DNA from: CAZNVG01 sp964576475
Lineage (GTDB): Bacteria; Patescibacteriota; Saccharimonadia; Saccharimonadales; CAZNVG01
DNA: 64,000 nucleotides
Assembly (NCBI GenBank): GCA_964576475.1
Contig: CAZNVG010000001.1
Coordinates: 35,799 to 99,798, forward strand
Reading direction: 5' to 3'
Shown: piece by piece, positions 1 to 9,500 of the stretch
Layout of the letters: each line of letters starts with the position of its first letter
Numbering within the stretch: position 1 is the stretch's first letter
Notes under the pieces: generated by a model
The model's input: only the letters and a program-made list of their open reading frames with translations
What the model was told of the DNA's origin: nothing
Databases searched by the model: none
Position numbers and translations under genes: made by a program

Positions 1-1860
1 TTGCTCGGTGTAACTGGCTCGGGCAAGACCTTTACTATGGCTAATTTAATTGCCAAACGACAGAAGCCGACATTAGTACTAAGCCACAATAAAACTCTAG
101 CAGCACAGCTGTATAACGAATTCAAAGAATTCTTTCCAAACAACTCAGTTCATTATTTTGTTAGCTATTTTGATTATTACCAGCCAGAAGCATACGTGGC
201 ACGCTCAGATACCTACATAGAAAAAGATTCACAAATAAACGAAGAGATCGATCGACTTAGACACGCGGCAACCTCTGCGCTACTTACACAAAAAGACGTC
301 ATAATTGTAGCCAGCGTAAGTTGCATTTATGGAATTGGCTCAGTTGAAGACTACGACTCGTTAGCGGTCAGTATAGAACGGGGTGAAAAACGACGTCGAG
401 ATAAGTTGCTTCGTCACCTGTCAGACATCCAGTATCAACGAAATGACGTAGACTTTCATAGGTCAACATTTCGAGTTCGCGGTGATGTGGTCGATATTTT
501 CCCAGCTGGCGAACAATCAGCATTTCGTGTGGAGTTCTTCGGCGACGAGGTTGATAGAATTACACAAATCAACCCTCTAACTGGTGAGATACTTGGCGAT
601 AAGCAGTCAATTAAAGTATTCCCAGGAAGTCACTACGTAACACCACAAGAAAAACTAAAAGACGCCATCGATAAAATACGACAAGAGTTAGCATTACGAT
701 TAACATACTTTCGTTCGCAGGGATTGCTACTAGAAGCACAAAGACTAGAACAACGAACAAACTTTGATTTAGAAATGCTTGAGGAGACCGGTTTTGTCAA
801 AGGTATTGAAAACTATTCTAGGTACTTAACCAACCGCGAACCTGGTGAGCAGCCGGCGACTCTGATGGACTATTTTCCTGATGACTATCTGATGTTTATT
901 GATGAATCACATATGACACTACCGCAACTAAGGGGTATGTATAACGGGGATAGAGCTCGCAAAGAAGTATTAGTTGAACACGGGTTCCGATTACCAAGCG
1001 CACTCGACAACAGACCTCTTATGTTCCAGGAATTTGAAAGACACATTAATCAAGTGGTGTACGTGTCAGCGACACCGAGCGAGTACGAACTTTCTCGGGG
1101 AGGCAAACCAGCTCAGCAAGTCATTCGCCCAACGGGTCTGCTCGATCCTGTGATAGAAATTAGACCAGTTAAAGGTCAGGTTGATGACTTACTAGCGGAG
1201 ATCAGGTCTACCGTCGCGAAACATCAACGCGTCCTCGTCACAACGCTCACCAAACGTATGGCGGAAGACCTAAGTGAATATCTGTCTGAGCTTAAAGTAA
1301 AAGTCCAATATCTACATTCTGACGTAGACACTATGGATAGAACAGACATATTACGAGACCTTAGACTTGGAGTGTACGACGTACTTATAGGCATAAACTT
1401 GCTTCGTGAAGGACTTGATCTGCCTGAAGTCTCGCTTGTCGCTATCCTTGATGCGGATAAAGAAGGTTTCCTACGCAGCGAGCAGGCACTTATACAGACT
1501 GTTGGTCGAGCAGCTAGGCATCAGGAAGGCCGTGTCATCATGTATGCCGACGTCATCACAGGATCAATGAAGCGCACCATAGACGAGACAAACCGTCGTC
1601 GACTTATTCAGGACAAGCATAATAAAGACCACGACATAACACCTACGGGCGTTTTTAAATCCATTGGCGATGGCCTGCCAAGAGCTAAGAAAGATGAAGA
1701 CGAGCCAGCTCGTATTGACCTTAAGAAAATACCTAAGGACGAATACACACACCTAGTGCGCGAACTATCCTCACAAATGGAACTGGCAGCAGCAAATCTT
1801 GAGTTTGAGAAAGCAGCAGAGTTGCGCGACATAATTGACGACATCAAGTCTAAAATGTAG
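1..1860 (+). CDS. uvrB: UvrABC excinuclease subunit B (5' end outside window)
   Basis: Damage-verifying helicase-like subunit of nucleotide excision repair, working with UvrA and UvrC in the cytoplasm. The readable 619 residues start inside the family just before the Walker A motif GVTGSGKT (residues 3-10), so about 35 N-terminal residues lie upstream and the first TTG codon is not the true start. Visible in order: the beta-hairpin region rich in Tyr (YFDYYQPEAY), the DESH box near residue 299, the second helicase lobe with YVSATP, LREGLDLPEVSL and QTVGRAARH, and a C-terminal UVR motif (about 583-618) that contacts UvrC. It ends 47 nt before gatC, which has its own promoter. Confidence 0.97.
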   Translation: MLGVTGSGKTFTMANLIAKRQKPTLVLSHNKTLAAQLYNEFKEFFPNNSVHYFVSYFDYYQPEAYVARSDTYIEKDSQINEEIDRLRHAATSALLTQKDVIIVASVSCIYGIGSVEDYDSLAVSIERGEKRRRDKLLRHLSDIQYQRNDVDFHRSTFRVRGDVVDIFPAGEQSAFRVEFFGDEVDRITQINPLTGEILGDKQSIKVFPGSHYVTPQEKLKDAIDKIRQELALRLTYFRSQGLLLEAQRLEQRTNFDLEMLEETGFVKGIENYSRYLTNREPGEQPATLMDYFPDDYLMFIDESHMTLPQLRGMYNGDRARKEVLVEHGFRLPSALDNRPLMFQEFERHINQVVYVSATPSEYELSRGGKPAQQVIRPTGLLDPVIEIRPVKGQVDDLLAEIRSTVAKHQRVLVTTLTKRMAEDLSEYLSELKVKVQYLHSDVDTMDRTDILRDLRLGVYDVLIGINLLREGLDLPEVSLVAILDADKEGFLRSEQALIQTVGRAARHQEGRVIMYADVITGSMKRTIDETNRRRLIQDKHNKDHDITPTGVFKSIGDGLPRAKKDEDEPARIDLKKIPKDEYTHLVRELSSQMELAAANLEFEKAAELRDIIDDIKSKM

Positions 1861-1867
1861 TCACCCT

Positions 1868-1897
1868 TTGATAGTGCCGCAGTACTACTGGTATACT
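1868..1897 (+). promoter_or_regulatory. Promoter of the gatC-gatA-gatB operon
   Basis: TTGATA (1868-1873), an 18-bp spacer and a TATACT -10 box (1892-1897). The gatC ATG lies 10 nt after the -10 box, so the predicted mRNA begins 3-4 nt before the start codon, and no Shine-Dalgarno sequence is visible. Confidence 0.6.
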
Positions 1898-1907
1898 AGA
1901 CAGCAAC

Positions 1908-2195
1908 ATGACACTAAACAACGATGATGTACTGCGCCTTGCGCAACTTTCAAAACTGCGACTAAACAAAGATGAGCAAGCACAAATGCTTGTTGAGTTG
2001 AACGCAATTATTGGGTACGTAGAGAAGTTGCAACAGGTTGATATAAGTGGCTTCGATCCTACGGCGCAGGTTACCGGCCTCACTAACGTGTTTCGTGAGG
2101 ATAAGATTGAAGACCTGCACGTTTCAAAAGAAGAGCTGCTCAAGAATGCTCCCATGCAGCAAGATGGTTATATCAAAGTTAGGCGAGTGTTGTAG
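1908..2195 (+). CDS. gatC: Asp-tRNA(Asn)/Glu-tRNA(Gln) amidotransferase subunit C
   Basis: Small stabilising subunit (95 aa, normal length) of the GatCAB amidotransferase, which amidates misacylated Glu-tRNA(Gln) and/or Asp-tRNA(Asn). The usual family features are present: an N-terminal DVLRLAQLSKLRL helix and the C-terminal segment with FREDK and KNAP before a short tail. It is the first gene of the gat operon; gatA starts 2 nt after its stop. The ATG has no clear Shine-Dalgarno site and sits almost at the predicted transcription start. No glnS was seen in the window, in keeping with use of the indirect route, but its absence elsewhere cannot be judged. Confidence 0.93.
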   Translation: MTLNNDDVLRLAQLSKLRLNKDEQAQMLVELNAIIGYVEKLQQVDISGFDPTAQVTGLTNVFREDKIEDLHVSKEELLKNAPMQQDGYIKVRRVL

Positions 2196-2197
2196 CC

Positions 2198-3610
2198 ATG
2201 AACACCATACTTATTGCCGATATTCAAAGTGCTCTGCAATCTGGAACAACTGTACGCACGATTGTCGAACAATCAATTGCTCGAGCTAAGGCGGATGAAA
2301 CTCACGCGTTGTTAGAGATAACAGAAGACTACGCACTTGCACAGGCAGATAAAGTCGACAAGGCTCTTCAAAATGGTGAAAACTTTGGCCCGCTTGCAGG
2401 TGTTCCCTTTGTCGCGAAAGACAATTTCCTAACATTTGCCGGACATACCACTGCCGCGAGCCATATACTCGAAAACTTCCAAGCACCCTACCAGTCAACC
2501 GCAATACAAAAGCTAGAAGATGCCGGCGCCATACTCATAGGTAAGGCAAATCTTGATGCGTTCGCCCATGGAAGCAGTACCGAGAACAGCGATTTCGGAG
2601 CTACAAAGAACCCATCAAATTTGAGTAAAGTACCCGGTGGTTCTTCTGGTGGGTCTGTCGCAGCAGTTGCCAGTGGCATCGTGCCGTTTGCTTTAGGTAC
2701 AGACACTGGTGGATCTGTTCGACTACCCGCAAGCTTCTGCGGAGTCGTTGGGTTGAAGCCAACGTATGGTCTCATCTCAAGATTTGGCGTTATAGCAATG
2801 GCAAGCTCTACGGACTGCATTGGACCCATTGCGAACTCCTCAGGTGATGTCGCATTAGTGCTTGACATACTTAGTGGACGCGATCGAAGAGATGGCACAA
2901 CGATAGACCGTGATGAAGCAAGCTATGTAAGCAAGCAAGAAACTATGAAAGGTAAGCGCTTTGGACTCATTAAACAGTTCATGGATGCCGGACTAGCGCA
3001 GCCTGTTCGCGAAGCAATTGAGAAGGCGTGCAAAACAATTGAAAACGCCGGCGGCGAAGTGATTACGATAGACCTACCTTCACTAGAATTAGCGCTTGCG
3101 TGCTACTACATCATCGTACCCGCAGAGATTAGCTCTAACCTTAATAGATACGACGGCATCCGCTATGGGCTCAGTGAGGACTCGGCCACATCACTCGATG
3201 AAACGTATGAACTCTCGCGATCTATTGGCTTCAATACGGAGAATAAGCGCCGTATTATGATTGGCACCTTTGTCACAAGTAGTGGCTATCATGATGCGTA
3301 CTATCTCAAAGCTCAAACAGTACGGAGCAAGCTTATTGCTGAATTTACGAGCGCATTTGCGACTGTAGATTTTCTCATTGGCCCCGTAGCTGCGAATACA
3401 GCTTTTGATTTAGGCTCCAAATCAAATGATCCTTTGGAAATGTATCTAACCGATATTATGACTGTAGCCGCAAATCTTGTCGGTATACCTAGTGTCAGCC
3501 TGCCGATTCCTGTCACAGACATGCCGGTAGGCCTGCAGGTTATGGCGCAACAGCGACATGATCGAAGCTTATTAGCAGTCGCTGGAGAACTTGAAAAGGA
3601 GTTAGCATGA
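2198..3610 (+). CDS. gatA: Asp-tRNA(Asn)/Glu-tRNA(Gln) amidotransferase subunit A
   Basis: Glutaminase/amidase subunit of GatCAB that releases ammonia from glutamine for transamidation of tRNA-bound Glu or Asp. 470 aa, close to the family norm. The amidase signature is intact: catalytic Lys74 in VPFVAKDN, the Gly/Ser-rich GGSSGGS stretch near residues 147-153 with the cis-Ser, and GTDTGGSVRLPASFCG with the nucleophilic Ser. Its TGA stop overlaps the ATG of the next ORF (ATGA), so translation is probably coupled. Confidence 0.97.
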   Translation: MNTILIADIQSALQSGTTVRTIVEQSIARAKADETHALLEITEDYALAQADKVDKALQNGENFGPLAGVPFVAKDNFLTFAGHTTAASHILENFQAPYQSTAIQKLEDAGAILIGKANLDAFAHGSSTENSDFGATKNPSNLSKVPGGSSGGSVAAVASGIVPFALGTDTGGSVRLPASFCGVVGLKPTYGLISRFGVIAMASSTDCIGPIANSSGDVALVLDILSGRDRRDGTTIDRDEASYVSKQETMKGKRFGLIKQFMDAGLAQPVREAIEKACKTIENAGGEVITIDLPSLELALACYYIIVPAEISSNLNRYDGIRYGLSEDSATSLDETYELSRSIGFNTENKRRIMIGTFVTSSGYHDAYYLKAQTVRSKLIAEFTSAFATVDFLIGPVAANTAFDLGSKSNDPLEMYLTDIMTVAANLVGIPSVSLPIPVTDMPVGLQVMAQQRHDRSLLAVAGELEKELA

Positions 3611-4011
3611 TCATATCGCTTATCGCAATCGTACTACTTGGAGTATTAGCATTGCTAGCAGGCTACGGTGCATCAAGACTTAGGCGCACCGGCCTTGACC
3701 GAAGCTACTACCAGAAACGTTGGGATGAAATACAGTCTCTGCTCAAGTCTGCCGAGGGGCAACAGCTCTCGATAATTGAAGCAGACAAATTATTGGACGA
3801 AGCTCTCAGAAAGCTACGATTTTCCGGCAAGACAATGGGTGAAAGACTCGTATCGGCACAACGCAACTTTAGCAACCCCAACAACGTATGGACTGCACAT
3901 AAGTTAAGAAATCGGGTTGTACATGAAGCAAGTGTTAAATTACAGAAGAGACAACTACAAGCCGCACTGGCTGCAATCCGCGTCGCTTTGAAGGATCTGG
4001 GAGCGCTATGA
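3607..4011 (+). CDS. Membrane-anchored HEPN-like protein inside the gat operon
   Basis: A 134-residue protein I cannot name. Residues 1-21 form one hydrophobic transmembrane segment followed by basic residues (RLRRTG), so the rest is probably cytoplasmic. That part is mostly helical, with the sequence AHKLRNRVVHE at 98-107. RNRVVH (101-106) fits the R-x4-H signature of HEPN domains, whose members are often RNases or RNA-binding toxins. The assignment to HEPN rests on this motif only. The gene overlaps gatA by 4 nt and gatB by 4 nt (ATGA at both ends), so it is translated with the amidotransferase and may act on or near tRNA. Confidence 0.8.
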   Translation: MIISLIAIVLLGVLALLAGYGASRLRRTGLDRSYYQKRWDEIQSLLKSAEGQQLSIIEADKLLDEALRKLRFSGKTMGERLVSAQRNFSNPNNVWTAHKLRNRVVHEASVKLQKRQLQAALAAIRVALKDLGAL

Positions 4012-5462
4012 TAATTACTGACGAAATTCGTGCCCAGTACAAACCGACAATTGGTATCGAATGTCACGTGCAGCTAAAGACTAAAACTAAGTTATTTGCA
4101 CCCGTTGATAATGATGCTCGTGAATCAGAACCAAACACGAAAGTATCCGCTATCTGTTTAGGGCTACCCGGTGTACTGCCGGTACTTAATAAGTCGGCCG
4201 TTGACCTTGCAATACGAGCAGGAAGAGCATTGAATGCAACCATAAACACCCATAGCAGTTTTGACCGAAAGCATTATTTTTATCCAGACCTTCCAAAAGG
4301 TTATCAAATAACTCAGTTCCAAGCACCAATTGTTGGCGAAGGCGCAGTCGTAGTACCTACAGAGAAGGGGAGTATAACAGTTCGAATTACACGTGCACAT
4401 CTAGAAGAAGACGCTGGCAAGTCTACCCATCCTTCTGGAGCCGATTACTCATTAGTAGATTTAAATAGAGCTGGCACACCACTTCTTGAAATTGTCTCAG
4501 AGCCAGACATGCATTCGCCTGCAGAAGCAAGAGCTTTCGCTCATGAACTCTATTTGCTCATGAAATATGCAGATGTTTCTGAGGCAGATTTATTTCACGG
4601 TAATATGCGCTTCGATGTAAACGTCTCTCTAGCGCCAGTAGACAGTAACGAACTCGGTCTAAGAGCAGAAGTGAAAAACATAAACTCGTTTCGTAGCGTC
4701 GAACGTGCTGTTGAATACGAAATTAAACGCCAGATCGAGCTACTTGAAAAAGGACAGACGATCGTTCAGGAAACGCGTGGTTGGGATGAAGATAAAGGAA
4801 AAACTATCTCTCAGCGTAGCAAGGAAAATGCCCACGACTATCGCTATTTTCCCGATCCTGACATACCTCCCGTGCTACTCACCCAACAATACATTGATAA
4901 TGCCGTAAGCAATATGCCTACATTGCCGCAAGAATATAGGAGCGAATTTACGACTATTGGTCTTACTCCGAGTGTAACTGAAAGTCTATTAGAGAATCCG
5001 GAAGAGACGCAACTAATCCATGATGTACATGCAACCTATGGACTTGAAAATGCGAGACAGATTGCTCTATGGATTGTTAATGTTTTACGAGCAGATCAGA
5101 ACGACCTTACTGTAAAAAACACGCCTGATACTAGAGACAGACTTCAAAAACTTGCTGCGATGGTCGAAGCGAACGAACTAAGCTCAACTGCAGCAAAAGA
5201 AGTTTTCTTGACTGTAGTTGCAAACGGTAGTGATCCCCGGAAAGTCGCTGAGCAATCTGGCTTACTCCAGAATTCAAATGCAGATGATATAGCTATCTAC
5301 GTACAGGAAGCCATTGCAGCCAACCCTAAAGCGGCCGAAGACGTCACAAACGGTGAAATGAAGGCGATAGGCTTTTTGGTGGGCCAAATAATGAAGAAGA
5401 GCAAAGGGCAGGCAAATCCTAGTCTGGTTACACAAGAAATCAAAAAGCAACTAGGCGCTTAA
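4008..5462 (+). CDS. gatB: Asp-tRNA(Asn)/Glu-tRNA(Gln) amidotransferase subunit B
   Basis: The tRNA-binding and kinase-like subunit of GatCAB, which activates the glutamate or aspartate side chain with ATP before amidation. 484 aa, typical length. Recognised by the N-terminal IGIECHVQLKTKTKLF, the HKHYFYPDLPKGYQITQ-type segment (here FDRKHYFYPDLPKGYQ), the EVKNINSF motif, and a C-terminal YqeY-like helical tail ending in a VGQIMKKSKGQANP-type motif. It is the last gene of the operon. No terminator is visible before the next promoter. Confidence 0.97.
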   Translation: MIITDEIRAQYKPTIGIECHVQLKTKTKLFAPVDNDARESEPNTKVSAICLGLPGVLPVLNKSAVDLAIRAGRALNATINTHSSFDRKHYFYPDLPKGYQITQFQAPIVGEGAVVVPTEKGSITVRITRAHLEEDAGKSTHPSGADYSLVDLNRAGTPLLEIVSEPDMHSPAEARAFAHELYLLMKYADVSEADLFHGNMRFDVNVSLAPVDSNELGLRAEVKNINSFRSVERAVEYEIKRQIELLEKGQTIVQETRGWDEDKGKTISQRSKENAHDYRYFPDPDIPPVLLTQQYIDNAVSNMPTLPQEYRSEFTTIGLTPSVTESLLENPEETQLIHDVHATYGLENARQIALWIVNVLRADQNDLTVKNTPDTRDRLQKLAAMVEANELSSTAAKEVFLTVVANGSDPRKVAEQSGLLQNSNADDIAIYVQEAIAANPKAAEDVTNGEMKAIGFLVGQIMKKSKGQANPSLVTQEIKKQLGA

Positions 5463-5480
5463 AGTCGATACACATATAAT

Positions 5481-5510
5481 TTGTAGTATATTTTAGCAAT
5501 AGAGTATACT
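5481..5510 (+). promoter_or_regulatory. Promoter of the small membrane/YtxH operon
   Basis: TTGTAG (5481-5486), an 18-bp spacer and TATACT (5505-5510). The first gene has a good Shine-Dalgarno site, GAGGGG at 5521-5526, with its ATG at 5537. Confidence 0.55.
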
Positions 5511-5536
5511 GGACATAACAGAGGGGAAAACTAATC

Positions 5537-5791
5537 ATGGACGCATACAATATACTGGTAATAGTTCTTTCGCTAACGCTAGCAGTGTTACTGATAGCTA
5601 CAATCGTACTAATTATAAGTATTACGAAGCTTGTTAAATACCTGCAGCATTTAACAGAGAGAGCTGAAGATGTCATGGATGACGTAGAGGCCGTAGGAGA
5701 GTTTTTCAAAAAAAGTAGCGCACCTATCGCACTAGCAAAGCTAGTAGGTAATATAGTGTCAAATTATAGTAACCACAAGAAAAAGGGGTAA
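5537..5791 (+). CDS. Small single-span membrane protein
   Basis: An 84-residue protein with a long hydrophobic segment at about residues 5-30, then a polar, partly acidic helix and a lysine-rich end. I do not recognise a family with certainty; its form and position resemble small DUF948-like partners of YtxH proteins. The start is well supported by the GAGGGG Shine-Dalgarno 10 nt upstream. The next gene starts 2 nt after its stop, so the two are cotranscribed. Confidence 0.75.
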   Translation: MDAYNILVIVLSLTLAVLLIATIVLIISITKLVKYLQHLTERAEDVMDDVEAVGEFFKKSSAPIALAKLVGNIVSNYSNHKKKG

Positions 5792-5793
5792 GT

Positions 5794-6198
5794 ATGTCCA
5801 AGAAAAATGATGCAAAAAAAGGTCTCGCAGTTGGAGCCGTATTTGGAGCAATTGCTGGTTTAGTAACAGGTTTTTTGACTGCTCCTAAAAGCGGCAAAGA
5901 AACTCGTGAGAAAATCAAGGAAAAAGCTGAGCAAGTCACATCAGATGGTGAAAAACAGCTTAAAAACCTTTATCGTGATCTTTCGTCACAAGGCGAAGAC
6001 CTCGCAAAAAAGGCCGAGAAGGCAGTCGGAAAAGCTAAGTCTGAAGTAGAAAGCGTATTACCAAAAATTGATGACGCTAAGGATAAGATAAAGGAACTCC
6101 TAAGTACGGTTCGCGATGGAGAAGCCGACGAAAAGACAGTCCAAAAGGCAATCAAAGAAGCAAAATCACTTCGAGACGAAATTTCTAAAAAGAAGTAG
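5794..6198 (+). CDS. YtxH-domain protein (general-stress / gas-vesicle-like family)
   Basis: 134 residues. The N-terminus has a short Gly/Ala-rich membrane helix (about 10-29, GLAVGAVFGAIAGLVTGFLT) followed directly by APKSGKETREKIKE, the hallmark of YtxH proteins. The rest is a highly charged, alternating Lys/Glu/Asp helical tail likely to form a coiled coil. YtxH proteins are linked to envelope or general stress in Gram-positives, but their biochemical role is unknown. It is the middle gene of a three-gene operon of small membrane proteins. Confidence 0.85.
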   Translation: MSKKNDAKKGLAVGAVFGAIAGLVTGFLTAPKSGKETREKIKEKAEQVTSDGEKQLKNLYRDLSSQGEDLAKKAEKAVGKAKSEVESVLPKIDDAKDKIKELLSTVRDGEADEKTVQKAIKEAKSLRDEISKKK

Positions 6199-6201
6199 CG
6201 T

Positions 6202-6465
6202 ATGCCCGTCAAAACACAAACCAAAGATATAGATTACGAAAGAATTGGACGAGCTATTGAAGAAGTAGTTATTTCCGGCCATGCCCGAAAACTTCGCCTA
6301 ATGTGGCATAACTTTTTGCGTGGCGTATGTTTCGGACTAGGTAGTGTTATCGGCGGTACGGTCATGGTAGCTTTTGTACTATGGATTCTGTCTGCATTTG
6401 ACTCTGTACCTCTTGCAGGTCATTTTATCCAGTCACTGCGAGACACTATACACAACGTTCGCTAG
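6202..6465 (+). CDS. DUF5665-like small membrane protein
   Basis: 87 residues. A cytoplasmic N-terminal part (YERIGRAIEEVV) is followed by LMWHNFLRGVCFGLGSVIGGT and a hydrophobic helix with WILSAFDSVPLAGHFIQ. This layout (FLRG-x-GxGxxxG, a hydrophobic span, then LDSLPxxGxFI) matches the DUF5665 type of small membrane protein as I know it. Function unknown. It starts 3 nt after the YtxH gene and ends the operon; dnaE follows after 47 nt. Confidence 0.75.
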   Translation: MPVKTQTKDIDYERIGRAIEEVVISGHARKLRLMWHNFLRGVCFGLGSVIGGTVMVAFVLWILSAFDSVPLAGHFIQSLRDTIHNVR

Positions 6466-6512
6466 AGTAATCTCTAGATCACCAACACTAATTCTAAGGA
6501 AATGCTACACCA

Positions 6513-9500
6513 GTGCAAAAGAAACTCACTGCCAAAGATTATGTTCATTTGCATAATCACACCCATCACAGCCTTCTGGACGGACTACAGAAAATTCCTG
6601 CAATGGTTGAGCGCGCCAAGGAATTGGGAATGGAGTCTATCGCTATCACCGATCATGGCACGTTGTCGGGTGCTATAGAGTTTTATAAGGAAGCAACAGC
6701 ACAGGGTATAAAACCAATAATCGGCATAGAGACCTACGTAGCATCTCGGTCGCACACTGATAAAGACCCTACCAAGGATAAAGGACGTTTTCATCTTATC
6801 TTGTTGGCGATGAATAACACTGGCTATGAAAACTTGATGCGTCTTTCAACCATAGCGAACTTAGACGGCTTCTATCACAAGCCTCGTATTGATCATGAAC
6901 TGCTAGAGAAGTATAACGAAGGTCTTATTTGTTTATCAGGCTGCATTGGTGGCGAGATAGGCGACGCTTATAGGTCAGGACGAGATAAGGATGCAGAGCA
7001 AATAGCATCATGGTACAAAAGTATATTTGGTGATAGATATTACTTTGAGGTACAGGACCACGGCCATTCTTGGCAAGAGCAGAAGGTAGTTAACGAGAAA
7101 CTCCTTGCGCTAAGTAAAAAGCTAGACATTCCTGCAGTCGTTACATGTGATGCACATTATCTTACACACGAAGATCAAGAAGCGCATGAGATATTGCTCT
7201 GTGTGCAAACTGGCTCGTTTTTATCAGATCAGGATAGGATGAGTCTCAAGGACACAGATCTCTACCTTACCGATCCTAAAGACGTGATAGAGAGATGGGG
7301 CGACAATCCTGAAGTCATTAGCAACACGAAAGCTATTGCAGACCGTTGTCATATTGATATTGAAATTGGTAAGATTCTAATTCCAAAGTTCGAAGTGCCT
7401 GAGGGCGAGACGGAAAAAACGTTCCTTATTAAGAATGTCTATCAAGGCCTCGCTTGGCGCTATGGAGACATGACTGAGTCGGAGGCCGAGCAACTCACAA
7501 TCGAACAAGCAAAACAAATGCTTCCGAATGAAGTATTGAGTCGCGTTGAATTCGAACTTGGCGTAATAGACACAATGGGCTTCTGCGGATACTTTTTGAT
7601 TGTTTCTGATTTTATTCAATGGGGAAAAGACCAAGGTATTGTATTTGGACCTGGGCGCGGATCGGCTGCAGGTTCCATTGTTGCTTATTCTCTAAAGATT
7701 ACCGACTTGGATCCAATAAAGTACGATTTACTGTTTGAAAGATTCCTTAATCCAGACCGTATCTCTATGCCTGATATTGATATTGATATCCAGGATACGA
7801 GACGGGATGAGGTAATTCAGTATTGTGTACACAAATATGGGCAAGAACGAGTCGCCAACATCGTGACATTCGGTACTATGGCTGCTCGAAATGCCATCCG
7901 CGATGTCGCGCGAGTACTTCAAGTTCCGTACGCAGACGCAGATCATCTCGCAAAACTAGTACCTCCACCTGTCCAGGGTAGACATATTCCACTGAAGAAG
8001 TCTATTCAGGACGATCCTGATCTAAAAAGTGAATATGATAACAACGAACAGAGTCGTCGCGTCATGGACCTTGCGGTCAAAATGGAAGGCACCATTCGAT
8101 CTCATGGCGTGCATGCCGCTGGTGTCGTCATCGCTCCAGCTGAATTAGTACGCTACGCACCGCTTGAAATGGCACAGAAGGGTGTTGTCACTACACAGTA
8201 CTCTATGGGTATCATTGAAGATCTTGGCTTGCTCAAGATGGACTTTTTGGGACTTTCGAACTTAACGATTATTAAAAATGCCCTGAGAATTATTAAACGT
8301 GTCCATAACGAAGACGTAGACATTAACACACTGCCACTAGACGATGTACCAACTTTTGAATTACTTGGAAGGGGTGATACGACTGGAGTATTTCAGTTTG
8401 AATCGTCAGGAATGAAACGTTACCTTCGTGAATTAAAGCCCACGGTTTTTGATGACATCATTGCTATGGGTGCACTATACAGGCCAGGGCCGCTTACGGC
8501 AGGACTGACCCAAAAATTTATCGACAGAAAAAATGGACGTGAACCGGTCACTTTTGAACACGAAAAAATGAAGAACGCGCTCGGTAATACTTACGGTGTG
8601 CTTGTTTTTCAGGAACAAGTGATGCAAATAGCTAAAGACATGTCCGGGTTTACTGGGGGTCAAGCTGACACCTTAAGAAAAGCTATCGGTAAGAAAAAAC
8701 GCGACGTCATGGATAAGATGAAGCAAGATTTCGTAAACGGCGCAGCGGAACATTCAGGTGTTAAGAAACAAGTCGTTGAAAAATTTTGGAAAGATCTTGA
8801 AGGCTTCGCCGACTATGCCTTCAACAAGTCGCACGCTGCCTGTTATGCGCTAATTTCATATTGGACCGCATACCTTAAAGCGCATTATCCTGCGGCCTTT
8901 ATGGCGGCATTAATGACGAGTGACTACGATGATACTGATCGTTTAGCAATTGAGATTAGCGAATGTAAGAACATGGGTTTAACAGTGTTGGCGCCAGATA
9001 TAAATCAGTCATTTGCCGAATTCGCAGTGGTGCCGGACACGAATCAGATTAGATTTGGGCTTTCAGCAATCAAAAACGTAGGTGTTGGTGCTGTCGAAAT
9101 GATAGTAAAAGAACGTGACGGCGGTGGTGAATTCAAGACTATTGAAGACTTTGTAAAGCGCGTTAGCACTCGTACTGTAAACAGAAAAGTATGGGAGAGC
9201 TTGGTAAAGTCAGGTGCCTTTGATCGTTTCGGAGATCGTGGCGATATTCTCTATAGCTTGGACGATATACTCGGGTTCGGCGCTAAGTATCAAAAAGATA
9301 CTGCAAGCGGTCAGACGGATCTGTTTGGTGGTTTGGCTGGACAAATCATAGAAACCTCACACCTTGCACTGAAACGCAACCCGACTCCTGTCGAGGAAAA
9401 AGAATGGCTACAATGGGAGCGAGAACTGCTAGGAATCTATCTTTCCTCACACCCTCTCGAACCATACGAACGTTTCTTGCAAGAAATGGCGGTACCGATG

